From positions 171,552 to 235,551 of the forward strand of contig NZ_QPLT01000004.1 in assembly GCF_003666015.1 (NCBI RefSeq): a stretch of DNA of 64,000 nt, written 5' to 3'. Positions 9,069-17,788 of this stretch are shown here, piece by piece. The notes beneath the pieces are model-generated. The model worked only from the letters and a program-made list of their open reading frames with translations, did not search any database and had not been told where the DNA came from. This DNA is from Halorubrum sp. Atlit-26R. Its GTDB lineage: Archaea > Halobacteriota > Halobacteria > Halobacteriales > Haloferacaceae. The translations under genes were made by a program, and so were the position numbers. The stretch's first letter is position 1, and each line of letters opens with the position of its first letter.

Positions 9069-9150
9069 TCGGCCGACCCAGTCCGCTGCGGTCCCGCTGC
9101 CGAAGCGCGGCCGGGCTCCTGCCCCCGCCGTTCCGACGCTCCGTATTCCC

Positions 9151-9582
9151 ATGTCATCCTCAACAGACGGCGACGCATCGCAGGCGTTCGACGAGACCGG
9201 CGATCCGATCGCGACCGACGACGACGCCGACCCGCGCAACGAGCCGACGGGCCCGCGAGAGGGGGCGAGCGGCCGGGAGGTCGTCGTCCCCTTCCGGCTG
9301 TACAAGGCCGTCACCGTCTTCTCGACGCTCGCCGCGGTCGTCACCTACTTCGTCGGGTTCACGCTCATCGACGCCGCGACGCTTCAGATAAGCTTCGTCC
9401 GGACGACCATCGTCTACCTGCTCGACAGCGCCGGAATCTTGCCGCCGGAGGACGTGCTCGTAGCGATACTGGCGATCACCGGCGTCGGCTTCATCGTCCT
9501 CGGGACCGCCGTGTACGTCCTCGGGACCCGGTTCCGCGGACAAGGGATGGGAAAGTCTCAAGACGACTCCAGCGAAACGTGA
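9151..9582 (+). CDS. Two-helix membrane protein of the cytochrome b cluster
   Basis: The 143-residue protein has an acidic, disordered N-terminus (about 45 residues). A basic/hydrophobic segment follows (VVVPFRLYKAVTVFSTLAAV), then two membrane helices near residues 50-72 and 105-130. No cofactor motif is visible. The downstream gene begins 4 bp after its stop, and the set from halocyanin to this point reads in one direction, so it is most likely an accessory subunit. The specific family is not recognised with certainty. Confidence 0.72.
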   Translation: MSSSTDGDASQAFDETGDPIATDDDADPRNEPTGPREGASGREVVVPFRLYKAVTVFSTLAAVVTYFVGFTLIDAATLQISFVRTTIVYLLDSAGILPPEDVLVAILAITGVGFIVLGTAVYVLGTRFRGQGMGKSQDDSSET

Positions 9583-9586
9583 GATA

Positions 9587-9871
9587 ATGGCAGACGAGTT
9601 CATGAAGGGCTTCGCCCTGTTCGCGATCGGCGGTCTCGGGTGGATCACCTTCGGCGGCTGGTACCGGACGCCGTCGTACTACCAGGTGTCACAGCTCGTG
9701 AACCCGGCGGAGGGCGTGAACACGGCGTACGGCGAGGTCGGCCTGCTCGCGGGCGACGTGTTGTTCTGGCTGATGGTCCTCGGCGCGCTGACGTTCTGGG
9801 TGCTCATCCCCGCCAGCCGGCAGCTCCGCGACGCCCTCGACGACGGCGACGACGACGCGGCCGCGAACTGA
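9587..9871 (+). CDS. Small two-helix membrane protein of the cytochrome b cluster
   Basis: The 94-residue protein has helices at about residues 7-25 and 52-72, linked by an external loop rich in Tyr and Asn (YRTPSYYQVSQLVNPAEG), and ends with an acidic tail. It starts 4 bp after the preceding gene and reads the same way, so it is cotranscribed. Length and topology suit a small respiratory-complex subunit; no function can be assigned from motifs. Confidence 0.72.
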   Translation: MADEFMKGFALFAIGGLGWITFGGWYRTPSYYQVSQLVNPAEGVNTAYGEVGLLAGDVLFWLMVLGALTFWVLIPASRQLRDALDDGDDDAAAN

Positions 9872-9982
9872 ACGCACCCTCTCGTCTCGCTTTCTCCGTC
9901 CGTTCCGCCGCCCGAGAGCGGCGGCGACGGTCCTCGCCGACGAACCGAGAGCTTTTCACCGCCGCTCGCCCCAGCCTCGCGC

Positions 9983-10729
9983 ATGAGTGAGCCGACGCGC
10001 CGCCTCGCGGTTCTGGGCGACGGCGACCCGGCGGCGGCGATCCGATCCGCGGTCGACGGCGCGGGCGCCCGTCTCGTCGACCGCACCGAGGCGGACGCGG
10101 TCGTCGCCGTCGGGGACGCCGCGCTTCGGGAGGCGATGCGCGCGGCCGCGACCGGAGACGCGCGGTCGGCTCCGATTCTCCCGGTCGGGGACGGTCGTCA
10201 CGCGGTCGACCCGGACCGCGGGACCGAGCGCGTCGCGGAGGTCGTCGACGGACTCGGCGGGTCGACGGGCGCGGTCGACGGGTTCGCTCGCGTCGCGCAC
10301 CCGGTCTTGGCGGTCGACGGCGCCGGCGACGCCCCCCGTCGGTTCGCGGCCGCGGACGTCGCCTTCGTGACGGCGGAGCCGGCCCGGATCTCCGAGTACG
10401 GGATCGCCTTTTCCGACGGGGAGTCGGTCTCGGTGCGCGCTGACGGCGCCGTGGTCGCGACGCCGCTCGGGAGCGACGGCTACGCGGCGGCGGCCGGCGG
10501 GGCGGTCGTGTCGCCCGGCGGCGGCCTCTCGGTCGTCCCCGTTTCGCCGTTCACGACTCGCCCCGAGACGTGGGTCGCGAGCGGCGGCGTCCGCGTCACG
10601 ATCGAGCGCGAGGCGGAACCGGTCGCGCTGGTCGTCGACGGCGATCGCCGCGGGACCGTCGAGCCGCACCGCGCGGTCGGCGTCGAGATCGCGGCGACGG
10701 TCGATCTCCTCTCGGCGACGGCGGAGTGA
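9983..10729 (+). CDS. Degenerate NAD/NADH kinase homologue
   Basis: The 248-residue protein resembles the C-terminal half of NAD kinases: TPLGSDGYAAAAGG corresponds to the conserved TPTGSTAY-type motif, and VVPVSPFTTRPETWV to the region after it. The N-terminal phosphate-binding GGDGT motif is absent; VVAVGDAALREAM stands in its place and lacks the second Gly-Asp-Gly. ATP-dependent phosphorylation is therefore doubtful, and a nucleotide-sensing role is possible. It sits at the end of the cytochrome b cluster with small membrane genes on both sides, which suggests a link to respiration. Confidence 0.75.
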   Translation: MSEPTRRLAVLGDGDPAAAIRSAVDGAGARLVDRTEADAVVAVGDAALREAMRAAATGDARSAPILPVGDGRHAVDPDRGTERVAEVVDGLGGSTGAVDGFARVAHPVLAVDGAGDAPRRFAAADVAFVTAEPARISEYGIAFSDGESVSVRADGAVVATPLGSDGYAAAAGGAVVSPGGGLSVVPVSPFTTRPETWVASGGVRVTIEREAEPVALVVDGDRRGTVEPHRAVGVEIAATVDLLSATAE

Positions 10730-10815
10730 GGGGGCTGCTCCCTCACGCCCAACGGCGTCCGCGGCCCCGTCGCGGGAGCGCCGATCGGAAACACTCTAAT
10801 ACGTCGTGAACGGAA

Positions 10816-11268
10816 ATGGTGGATATGGACCCACTGCAGTTCCTCGTTCCCCTCGGCTGGCTGGCGGCCGCCGGGCCGGCGCTGCCGTACGCGATCTTCG
10901 TGATGACCGTCGCGAACCTCGCGACCCGGCACCTCGCGCACAGGCGACACGTCGATCAGGGACAGGAGGCGGACAGCGTGGAGGCGTATACGCCGCACGT
11001 GTTCACCAACGTCGGGCTCGTCCTCCTGTCGTTCGTATACATCCTCGTTGCGCCCGTGCGAGGGACGATCCTGTCGGTCCTCGTCCTGGCGATGTTCATC
11101 GCCGACTTCTTCGAGCTGGAGGCGCGCAACGTCGAGGCACGCAACGACATGGAGATCGAGGCGCCGAAGAGCTCGATCGCCGCCTCGCTGGTCGTGTTAG
11201 TGTGGACGTCGTACTTCGCGCTGTTCTTCGTCGTCGAAGGGATCTGGAACCAGTTCGTCGTCGCCTGA
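10816..11268 (+). CDS. Membrane protein downstream of cytochrome b cluster
   Basis: The 150-residue protein has about four hydrophobic segments (about residues 8-32, 58-75, 78-95 and 120-143). The loop between the first two is His/Arg-rich (RHLAHRRHVDQGQ) and another is acidic (EARNVEARNDMEIE). Start is ATG at 10816 (MVDMDPLQF); an in-frame ATG at 10825 is an alternative. An A/T-rich CTCTAATACG about 22 bp upstream may be its own promoter. It is convergent with the M28 peptidase gene. Function unknown. Confidence 0.7.
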   Translation: MVDMDPLQFLVPLGWLAAAGPALPYAIFVMTVANLATRHLAHRRHVDQGQEADSVEAYTPHVFTNVGLVLLSFVYILVAPVRGTILSVLVLAMFIADFFELEARNVEARNDMEIEAPKSSIAASLVVLVWTSYFALFFVVEGIWNQFVVA

Positions 11269-11310
11269 CGGACCTCGCCCCCGACCGCGGTTTCCCTTTC
11301 CGCCCTCCGC

Positions 11311-12633
11311 TTAGAACGTCCAGTCGCCGGTGAGCTTCATCCCCGTCGCCTTCCCCTCGGCTTCGAGCGCCGCGGCGATCTCGTCGGTGTCGCGGCGCGG
11401 GATCGACGCGTCCGCCTCGGCCAGGTCGACGACGAGTTCGGTGAGGAGGATCGCCTGCTCCCGGAGGTTCCGCGACTCAAGCTTGTCGAGCGTGTCCGCG
11501 TGGGTGTGCCCCCAGCCGCGGCCGCGCCCCTCGGTCTCGCCCGAGATCATGTACCCCGGGATCCCCCGCTTCACGAACGGCCAGTGGTCGCTGTGGGGGA
11601 CCAGCTCCTCACCCGTCGAGACCGGGTGGTCGAAGCGGTCGCTCACGCGCTCGGCGGCGGCTTCGAGCGCGTCGAAGTCGTGGTGATCGAGCCGGAGCGT
11701 CCGGCCGAACACGTTGCTGTCGACGTTGACGACGGCGCGGACCGCGTCCCGGTCGGCCGCCTCGGCGGCCACCGACGAGCCGACGAGGCCGACCTCCTCG
11801 GCGCCGAACGCGGCGAACCGCACCTTCACGTCGAGCTCGTCTTCGCGGGCCGCGAGCGCCCGCGCGACCTCGACGATCGTGGCCGTCCCGGCGCCGTTGT
11901 CCATGGCGCCCTCCGCGAGGTCGTGGGCGTCGACGTGCGAGGAGACGATCAGGTGTTCGTCGGTGTCGGGCCCCAGCTCGGCGACCGCGTTCCCGCTCGT
12001 CGCGCTCGGCGTCTCGCAGTCGACCGCGACGGTCAGGTCGTCGCCCTCGTGCCGCCGCGCGAGCCGGGCGCCGGTCTCCTTCGAGACGCCGACAGCCGGA
12101 ACCGCCCCGATCGGGTCGTCGGCGGTCCCGACGCTCCCGGTCGGCGGGAGCGTCCCCTCGACGTGGTTGGCGAAGACGAAGGCTGCGGCGCCCGCGTCGA
12201 CCGCGCGGTAGTACTTCTCGCGGCGGTGGACGAACCGGTCGACGGAGTCCGGGGTGTCCGACGAGACCATCACGACCGTCCCGTCGAGGTCGGCCTCGAA
12301 GTCCTCTGGGATCCCGTAGCCGAGGTCGACGAACTCCCCGGTCGCCTCGCCGCTCGGGCTCCGCGGCAGCGCGATACACTCGTTCGGGCCGACCGCGACC
12401 GGGTCGTCGCTCTCGGCGTCCCGCACCGCGCTGTCGCCGCGCTCCCAGCCCTGTATCTCGAACTCCTCAACCGCCGCGTTTCGCGCGCCGGCGTCGGCGA
12501 ACGCGTCGCGCGTCAGCTCCAGCGCCTCGCGCTCGCCCGCCGAGCCGGCCATCCGGTCGCCGACGTCGACGAGGTCGAGGAGGTGGTTCCAGCCCGCGTC
12601 GCTCGTGAACGTCTCGCCGATCCAGTCTGTCAT
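11311..12633 (-). CDS. M28-family zinc aminopeptidase
   Basis: The 440-residue protein has the co-catalytic zinc ligands of M28 peptidases in order: His/Asp in SSHVDAHD, Asp in AMDNGAGT, Glu-Glu in FGAEEVGLVGS, Asp in NVDSNV, and His in HSDHWPF. A PA-like insert domain appears at about residues 100-190, before the catalytic core. There is no signal peptide, so it probably acts in the cytoplasm as an aminopeptidase. It faces the membrane protein gene at 10816 and is not clearly part of an operon. Confidence 0.88.
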   Translation of the reverse strand: MTDWIGETFTSDAGWNHLLDLVDVGDRMAGSAGEREALELTRDAFADAGARNAAVEEFEIQGWERGDSAVRDAESDDPVAVGPNECIALPRSPSGEATGEFVDLGYGIPEDFEADLDGTVVMVSSDTPDSVDRFVHRREKYYRAVDAGAAAFVFANHVEGTLPPTGSVGTADDPIGAVPAVGVSKETGARLARRHEGDDLTVAVDCETPSATSGNAVAELGPDTDEHLIVSSHVDAHDLAEGAMDNGAGTATIVEVARALAAREDELDVKVRFAAFGAEEVGLVGSSVAAEAADRDAVRAVVNVDSNVFGRTLRLDHHDFDALEAAAERVSDRFDHPVSTGEELVPHSDHWPFVKRGIPGYMISGETEGRGRGWGHTHADTLDKLESRNLREQAILLTELVVDLAEADASIPRRDTDEIAAALEAEGKATGMKLTGDWTF

Positions 12634-12730
12634 GGGTAGGCGTGTCGCGGCCGCCGCTCAAGCGTTTCGGTGGCGGCGGGGGCGGCCGGAAGCGAGGAAC
12701 GAGACGACGGGCGATCGAGGGCGGCGGCTC

Positions 12731-13390
12731 TCAGACCGGCACGGCCGGCAGGAGGACCGTCGCGGCCTCGGCGGCCGCGAACGTCGAGTCGTACAGGTGG
12801 TTGAGGAGGAGGTAGGTGACGACGCCGAGGACGAGCGAGAGGATCCACGCGCTCGCGGCGATCCGGCCGACGCGCCGGTGGGGCGTCTCGTTCCGGAGCT
12901 CCCGCTCCGTGTGCGTGAGCCCGAGGACGATGGCGTAGAGGACGACGGGCACCGAGACGACGGAGAGGACGATGTGGATCGCGAGCATGAGCAGGTACGC
13001 GGGGTACACCCAGTCCCACAGCGGGACCCACGCGTACGCCGAGTCCAGCACGAACTCCTTGGTGCCGCCGCCGGCGACCTTCGGGAGGTACATCCCGAGG
13101 AACAGGAGGATGAGGCCGAACGAGGTTGTCATCGCCGCGGCGTGTTTCTTCACCTCGTCGTTGCGGATCCAGTACCACCCGAGCGAGAGGGTGATCACGG
13201 TGACGGTGTTGACGGCGGCGATTGCGTGTGCGAGCAGGTTCACAGTCTCCTGCGTGAGCGTCGGGAACAGCGCCTGAAACTCGGGGACGAGGAACACGCC
13301 GCCGACGGCGCCGTAGCCGACGACGGTGAGGAGGACGGTTATCTCTGTAGCCCGCGCTTTGGCCCGGTCGCGAACGCTGGCGGTGGACAT
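12731..13390 (-). CDS. DUF420-family membrane protein
   Basis: The 219-residue protein has about six membrane helices and conserved-looking His residues in LLAHAIAAVNT, VKKHAAAM and LAIHIVLSV, as in the DUF420 (YozB/CtaM-like) family found beside haem-copper oxidase genes. Some bacterial relatives help assemble cytochrome oxidase. Here it lies next to the cytochrome b/halocyanin cluster, which supports a part in respiratory-chain assembly. The ATG at 13388-13390 starts immediately before a hydrophobic segment. It reads on the minus strand and ends 97 bp before the M28 gene start. Confidence 0.8.
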   Translation of the reverse strand: MSTASVRDRAKARATEITVLLTVVGYGAVGGVFLVPEFQALFPTLTQETVNLLAHAIAAVNTVTVITLSLGWYWIRNDEVKKHAAAMTTSFGLILLFLGMYLPKVAGGGTKEFVLDSAYAWVPLWDWVYPAYLLMLAIHIVLSVVSVPVVLYAIVLGLTHTERELRNETPHRRVGRIAASAWILSLVLGVVTYLLLNHLYDSTFAAAEAATVLLPAVPV

Positions 13391-13482
13391 ATCGGAGGCA
13401 GGGCGCGGAGCGATAAGTCGGCTTCGGGTACTCCCGTCGGTCGAGACGTTTCGCCCCCGCCTGCGCCGTCGCGATTCCGGTT

Positions 13483-13577
13483 CGATGACGCCCGTCGCGA
13501 CTACCGGTCGATGACGCCCGTCGCGACTACCGGTCGATGACGCCCGTCGCGACTACCGGTCGATGACGCCCGTCGCG
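13483..13577. repeat. 26-bp tandem repeat, 3.65 copies, across the egsA stop codon
   Basis: The unit CGATGACGCCCGTCGCGACT plus ACCGGT is repeated exactly at 13483, 13509 and 13535, with a partial fourth unit at 13561-13577 inside egsA. The fourth unit encodes the last residues of EgsA and the stop codon lies in the third. The period is not a multiple of three, so the duplications could only accumulate outside the reading frame. This looks like slipped-strand expansion of the 3' end of the gene. Confidence 0.95.
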
Positions 13578-14605
13578 GTCGCGACCTCGACTGCGGCCTC
13601 CTCGTTGATCCCCCCTTGGAGGATGGTGTAGCGGTCGCGGATCTCGTGGGCGCTCGTCAGGGCGGCGAGCAGCTCCGCGTCGTCGATCCCCAGCTCGCTC
13701 GCGGTCGTGGGGGCGTCGAGCTCGTCGAGGGCGTCGCGGATGGCGCTCCACCGCCCGTTCTCGCCGCTGTGGAGGTACTCGGTCATGATCGACGCGACGC
13801 CCACCTGGTGGCCGTGGAGCGCCTTGCCGGGCGCGATCCGGTCGAGCTGGTGGGAGATGAGGTGTTCGGCGCCGGAGGCGGGCCGCGAGGAGCCGGCGAT
13901 CGACATCGCGACGCCCGAGGAGACGAGCGCCTTCACGACGACCCACGCCGACTCCTCTAAGCCCGGGCGGATCATGTCGGCGTTCTCGACGAGCAGCTCC
14001 GCGGTCATCTCCGAGAGCGCCCCCGCGTACTCGCTGTACTCGACGTTGCGGAGGCGGCGTGCGAGCCGCCAGTCCTTCACCGCGGTGTAGTTGGAGATGA
14101 TGTCCGCACAGCCGGCGGTGGTGAGCCGCCACGGGGCGTCCGCGATGAGCGTCGTGTCCGCCACGACGGCGAGCGGCGGGTCGGCCGCGACGGAGTGGCG
14201 GGTGTCGCCCTCGGGGATCGAGGAGCGCCCGGAGACGATGCCGTCGTGGGAGGCGACGGTCGGGACGGAGACGAAGCCGACGTCGAGGTGGTCGGCGGCC
14301 ATCTTCGCGATGTCGATCGGCTTCCCGCCGCCGAGGGCGATCAGGTAGCCGGGGTCGACCGCCTCGGCGGTCGCCTTCAGCTCCTCGACGGCGTCGAAGG
14401 AGGCCTCCTCGACGACGGCGGTCGCGGGGTCGTCGAACTGCGCCCGGACGCGGTCGCCGGCGATCTCGTTCGGCGTCGGGCTCGTCACGATCAGCGGCCG
14501 CCCCGTCAGGTAGAGTTCGCCGACCGCCTCGCCGAGGTCGTCGATGACGTCGTGTCCCACGAGGACGTTCCGCGGGAGCTTGATCCACGTCGTCTTCTCG
14601 AACAT
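13553..14605 (-). CDS. egsA: sn-Glycerol-1-phosphate dehydrogenase
   Basis: The 350-residue protein makes sn-glycerol-1-phosphate from dihydroxyacetone phosphate with NAD(P)H, the step that gives archaeal lipids their stereochemistry. The nucleotide-binding motif is GGGKPIDIAK. Metal ligands are the Asp in GCADIISN and the His residues in GAEHLISHQ and ALHGHQVG. I used the ATG at 14603-14605 (MFEKTTWIKLP), which matches the usual family start; an in-frame ATG 13 codons upstream is unlikely. The stop codon lies within a 26-bp tandem repeat. Confidence 0.95.
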   Translation of the reverse strand: MFEKTTWIKLPRNVLVGHDVIDDLGEAVGELYLTGRPLIVTSPTPNEIAGDRVRAQFDDPATAVVEEASFDAVEELKATAEAVDPGYLIALGGGKPIDIAKMAADHLDVGFVSVPTVASHDGIVSGRSSIPEGDTRHSVAADPPLAVVADTTLIADAPWRLTTAGCADIISNYTAVKDWRLARRLRNVEYSEYAGALSEMTAELLVENADMIRPGLEESAWVVVKALVSSGVAMSIAGSSRPASGAEHLISHQLDRIAPGKALHGHQVGVASIMTEYLHSGENGRWSAIRDALDELDAPTTASELGIDDAELLAALTSAHEIRDRYTILQGGINEEAAVEVATATGVIDR

Positions 14606-14711
14606 ACGGGCCGGTCGCGCCCGCGAGTGAAAGCCGTTGTCCATGCGGATCGCGGACCGCTCGGGCGCGACGGGCCGGCGCGCGCAGGGAACCGGTCAGC
14701 GGCCGCTCCCG

Positions 14712-15410
14712 CTACGCGCCGAGCGCGGCCAGCGTCGTCGCCGCGTCGTAGAGGAAGTACACGCCGAAGCCGGCGAGCACGACGGCGGAACCGACGGCGA
14801 CGAGCGGCGCGAACGTCTCGATCCGGCGCTCGGCGGCGACGAGCCCGGTCGGGAAGCTCACGATCCACGTCAGCACGCCGAGGAAGAACCCGCCGATGAG
14901 CGCCGGCGAGCCGGTGGCGACCACGAGCGTCCCGGCGAGGTCGCTCCCGACGACGGGGAGCCGGGCGAGCACGTCGAGCTCGCCCGGCCGGAGGAGACCG
15001 ACGCCGATCGTCAGCCAGAACAGCACCTGATAGGGGTTCGTTAAGGCGAGCACCAGCGCCTTGCGGAACCCCTTCCCCTCCGCGACCATCGGATCATCGC
15101 CCGAGGTCGGACGGAAGGACTCTCGGGCCCCTCGGGCGGCGCCGACGGCGAAGTACAGCATCAGGACCCCGCCGACCGCGACCATCGCGCCCTGTAACAG
15201 CGGGAACGACTCCACGACCGCGACGACGCCGACGTACGCGAGGACGAAGAAGATCGCGTCGGCGGTCGCCGCGCCGAGCCCGGCCCGGAAGCCGGCGATT
15301 CGGCCGCGGAGGACGGACTCCTCGGCGATCACCGCGTTCATCGGCCCGGGCGGCGCCGCGAGCGCCAAGCCGAAGACGACGCCCGCACCGAGCGTAGCGA
15401 GGGTACTCAC
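14712..15410 (-). CDS. LysE-family amino-acid exporter
   Basis: The 232-residue protein has six hydrophobic helices and the LysE/RhtB signature near the start (GLALAAPPGPMNAVIAEE). These secondary exporters pump amino acids or their derivatives out of the cell. I used the GTG at 15408-15410 (VSTLATLGAG), which places the first helix directly after the start. A longer frame adds 37 charged residues that do not fit the family. ALTNPYQVLFWL is the conserved second half-motif. The substrate cannot be deduced. Confidence 0.85.
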   Translation of the reverse strand: MSTLATLGAGVVFGLALAAPPGPMNAVIAEESVLRGRIAGFRAGLGAATADAIFFVLAYVGVVAVVESFPLLQGAMVAVGGVLMLYFAVGAARGARESFRPTSGDDPMVAEGKGFRKALVLALTNPYQVLFWLTIGVGLLRPGELDVLARLPVVGSDLAGTLVVATGSPALIGGFFLGVLTWIVSFPTGLVAAERRIETFAPLVAVGSAVVLAGFGVYFLYDAATTLAALGA

Positions 15411-15558
15411 ACCGCTCGCAACGCCCGGTTTCGTGAAAAACCTCGCGACAGAGAGGCGGTCGGTAGCGGTCGGTTCCGGGCCGCACGCCCGAGATTGACG
15501 CATCGACGGACGGATCCGCACACTGGGGCCGAAACCCGACCGGGACCGTGGCTCGCGG

Positions 15559-16353
15559 CTACGCGTCCTGGAGTTCGGCGTCGCGGAGCGCCTCGTTGAG
15601 GTCCTCGCGGACGCGCTCGCCGGTCTCGCGGTCCATCGCCGTGGTGACGATCCGGTTCTCCTGAACGCTGGAGCCGTCGCGCAAGAGGAGTCGGACGTTG
15701 CCGTTCGTCCCCGCGCGCGTCGCCTTCGCGCGGAGGCCCGTCCGCGACCCCGTCCCGCCGGCGTCGATGGGACCGGGGACGATCTTCTTGACGTGGGGGT
15801 GTTCCGCGACGGTCTGGACGGCCTTCCGTCCCTTGCGGTCGCCGATGAGCGTGGAGTGCGATCCGCCGATCTTCTCCCGGGGCGGCGTCTCGACGACCGC
15901 CAGCGACCGGTCGCCCCGGCGGTCGAGGACCCACGCGACGACCGGGCTCACGTCCGCCTCGCGGTCGTCACGGGAGCCCGCCGCCGCCCCGTCCTGACCG
16001 CTCCCGCTCGCGCCGCCGTCGGGGACGCGGTAGAACTCGTGGTGGAGCTGCGCGCGCGTCTCGCGGAGCGGCTCGCGCTCGCCGGCGGCGTAGACGGTCT
16101 CGGGGCGCTTCCGCCGGATCTCGTCGGCGACGCGGCCCGCGAAGTTCCGCAGCTGGACCTCGCTCAACCGCTCGCCCTCCTCCGGGCGCGTGGTGACCGT
16201 CGTCTCGCCGACCACGTCGTCCTCGTCGAGCACGGTCAGGTGCGCGCGGTCGGTCTCGAACTCGGCGACGACGGCGTCGGCGTTGGCGGTGTTACAGGTG
16301 AGACAGTAATCCCCCGGCTTCTCGATGGGGGTGCCACACCGCCGACAGTTCAT
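15559..16353 (-). CDS. DUF2103 zinc-ribbon protein
   Basis: The 264-residue protein begins with a zinc ribbon, CRRCGTP then CLTC at residues 3-20. It then has a helical region with acidic and basic patches, and a C-terminal domain containing KIGGSHSTLIGDRKGRKAV and HPHVKKIVPGPI. The C-terminal part matches DUF2103 (COG4031, predicted metal-binding protein); its function is unknown and the basic motif suggests RNA binding. A CTTTTATTCC box about 25 bp upstream (16375-16384) is a likely TATA element. Confidence 0.83.
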   Translation of the reverse strand: MNCRRCGTPIEKPGDYCLTCNTANADAVVAEFETDRAHLTVLDEDDVVGETTVTTRPEEGERLSEVQLRNFAGRVADEIRRKRPETVYAAGEREPLRETRAQLHHEFYRVPDGGASGSGQDGAAAGSRDDREADVSPVVAWVLDRRGDRSLAVVETPPREKIGGSHSTLIGDRKGRKAVQTVAEHPHVKKIVPGPIDAGGTGSRTGLRAKATRAGTNGNVRLLLRDGSSVQENRIVTTAMDRETGERVREDLNEALRDAELQDA

Positions 16354-16465
16354 ACGGATCCGAGGGCCGTGCGGAATAAAAGGGCGTCCGTTCGGCGCCC
16401 GGGACGGAGGCCGCCCCGAGGCCCGGAGCGACCCCTTATTACCCTCCCCGGCCTCCGTATCGGAC

Positions 16466-17110
16466 ATGGACGAAGGTCGACGTCGCGCCGACGGGGGCGA
16501 CGCCGAGACGGAGACCGTAGAGGACCGGCTGGCGCGGTTAGTCCGCGACGGACGGCTCAACGCGCTCGTCGCGTGGCCGATGATCGCTGTTCTCGCGGGC
16601 GTCCTCGTCGAGAGCGCGGTCGACTACGACCTGCTCTCCGCGGCGATCGTCGTCGGCCTCGGCGCGGTCGTGCTCGCGCCGACGGCCGCGGCGCGGGACT
16701 GGCGGGCGATGCTCCCGGCAGAGCTCGTCGGCCTCGCGCTGCTGCCGGTGATCGTACGCGCGGTCTTCGGCGGCGAACTGGGGACGTTCGCGACGTACGT
16801 CGCCATCGCGGCGCTGGCGCTCGTGATCGCCGTCGACCTCCACATGTTCACGACGCTGCGGCTCACGCACTGGTTCGCGGTCGCGTTCGTCGTGATGGCG
16901 ACGCTGGCGACGGCGGCGGTGTGGACGGTGTTACGCTGGAACCTCGACCAGCGCGTCGGCACCGGGTACCTGACGACGAACGACGCGCTGATGATCGAGT
17001 GGATCTACGTCACGCTGGCGGGGATCGCGGCGGGGCTCCTCTTCGACGGCTACTTCCGGGGACGCGGGCGCCGCCTCCGCCGCGTCATCCGGCGGGTGGT
17101 GCGCCGATGA
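16466..17110 (+). CDS. Six-helix membrane protein coupled to YjdF-like gene
   Basis: The 214-residue protein has an acidic N-terminus (about 35 residues), six hydrophobic helices and a basic tail (RGRGRRLRRVIRRVVRR). A CTTATTA box about 28 bp upstream gives a likely leaderless start at the ATG at 16466. Its stop overlaps the start of the next gene in an ATGA. No motif reveals the function. The coupling implies that it works with the next membrane protein. Confidence 0.72.
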   Translation: MDEGRRRADGGDAETETVEDRLARLVRDGRLNALVAWPMIAVLAGVLVESAVDYDLLSAAIVVGLGAVVLAPTAAARDWRAMLPAELVGLALLPVIVRAVFGGELGTFATYVAIAALALVIAVDLHMFTTLRLTHWFAVAFVVMATLATAAVWTVLRWNLDQRVGTGYLTTNDALMIEWIYVTLAGIAAGLLFDGYFRGRGRRLRRVIRRVVRR

Positions 17111-17742
17111 CGCTGCTCCCCCGTCCGTCGCTCGCCTCGCAACGGCGGCTCACGGGCGCGATGCAGGTCCTGCTCGTCGCCATCGTCGCGTACGGCTTCC
17201 TCGCGGGCGAACAGAAGGCGATAAGCAACGGGGTCATCGCCTTCCTCGTCACGCTGATCCCGGCGACGCTGGAGCGCCGGTACGACCTCCCCTTGGACCC
17301 GTGGCTCGCCCTGTGGATCACGATGGCGGTGTTCCTCCACACGGTCGGGTCCGCCGGGTTCTACCAGCGCGTCGAGTGGTGGGACCACATGACGCACGCG
17401 CTGTCGGCCTCGCTCGTCGCCGCGGTCGGGTACACGACGCTGCGCGCGGTCGACCTCCACAGCGACGGGATCCGCATCCCGGCGCGGTTCGCGTTCGTCT
17501 TCATCGTCCTCATCGTCCTCGCGTTCGGCGTCCTCTGGGAGCTGTTCGAGTTCGGGCTCGACATCGTCGCGACCGAGACGGGGATCGACATGCCGCTCGC
17601 GCAACACGGGCTCGACGACACCGTACTCGATCTCATGTACAACACGGCGGGAGCGGTCCTCGTCGGCCTGTTCGGACAGGCGCACCTCACGGGCGTCGCG
17701 GAGCAGGTCCGAGACCGGCTGCTCGGGAGCGCGCCCGAGTAG
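17107..17742 (+). CDS. DUF2238/YjdF-like membrane protein
   Basis: The 211-residue protein has about six membrane helices. Conserved polar sites inside them are WWDHMTHALSAS, ELFEFGLD, and DDTVLDLMYNTAGA, which together resemble the DUF2238 (YjdF/VanZ-like) family. These motifs may bind metal or lipid, but the role is unknown. The ATG at 17107 overlaps the previous stop, so translation is coupled. The gene is convergent with the ArsA-type ATPase gene. Confidence 0.78.
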   Translation: MTLLPRPSLASQRRLTGAMQVLLVAIVAYGFLAGEQKAISNGVIAFLVTLIPATLERRYDLPLDPWLALWITMAVFLHTVGSAGFYQRVEWWDHMTHALSASLVAAVGYTTLRAVDLHSDGIRIPARFAFVFIVLIVLAFGVLWELFEFGLDIVATETGIDMPLAQHGLDDTVLDLMYNTAGAVLVGLFGQAHLTGVAEQVRDRLLGSAPE

Positions 17743-17788
17743 CGACGGAAGCGAGGCCGAACAGCGGAGAAGGCCGGCGGCTCGAAGC

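Noticed and set aside
11500..12639. Large plus-strand frame over the M28 peptidase gene
   Set aside because: It is an antisense shadow, as expected at high GC; it has no motif, and the minus-strand frame has all zinc ligands.
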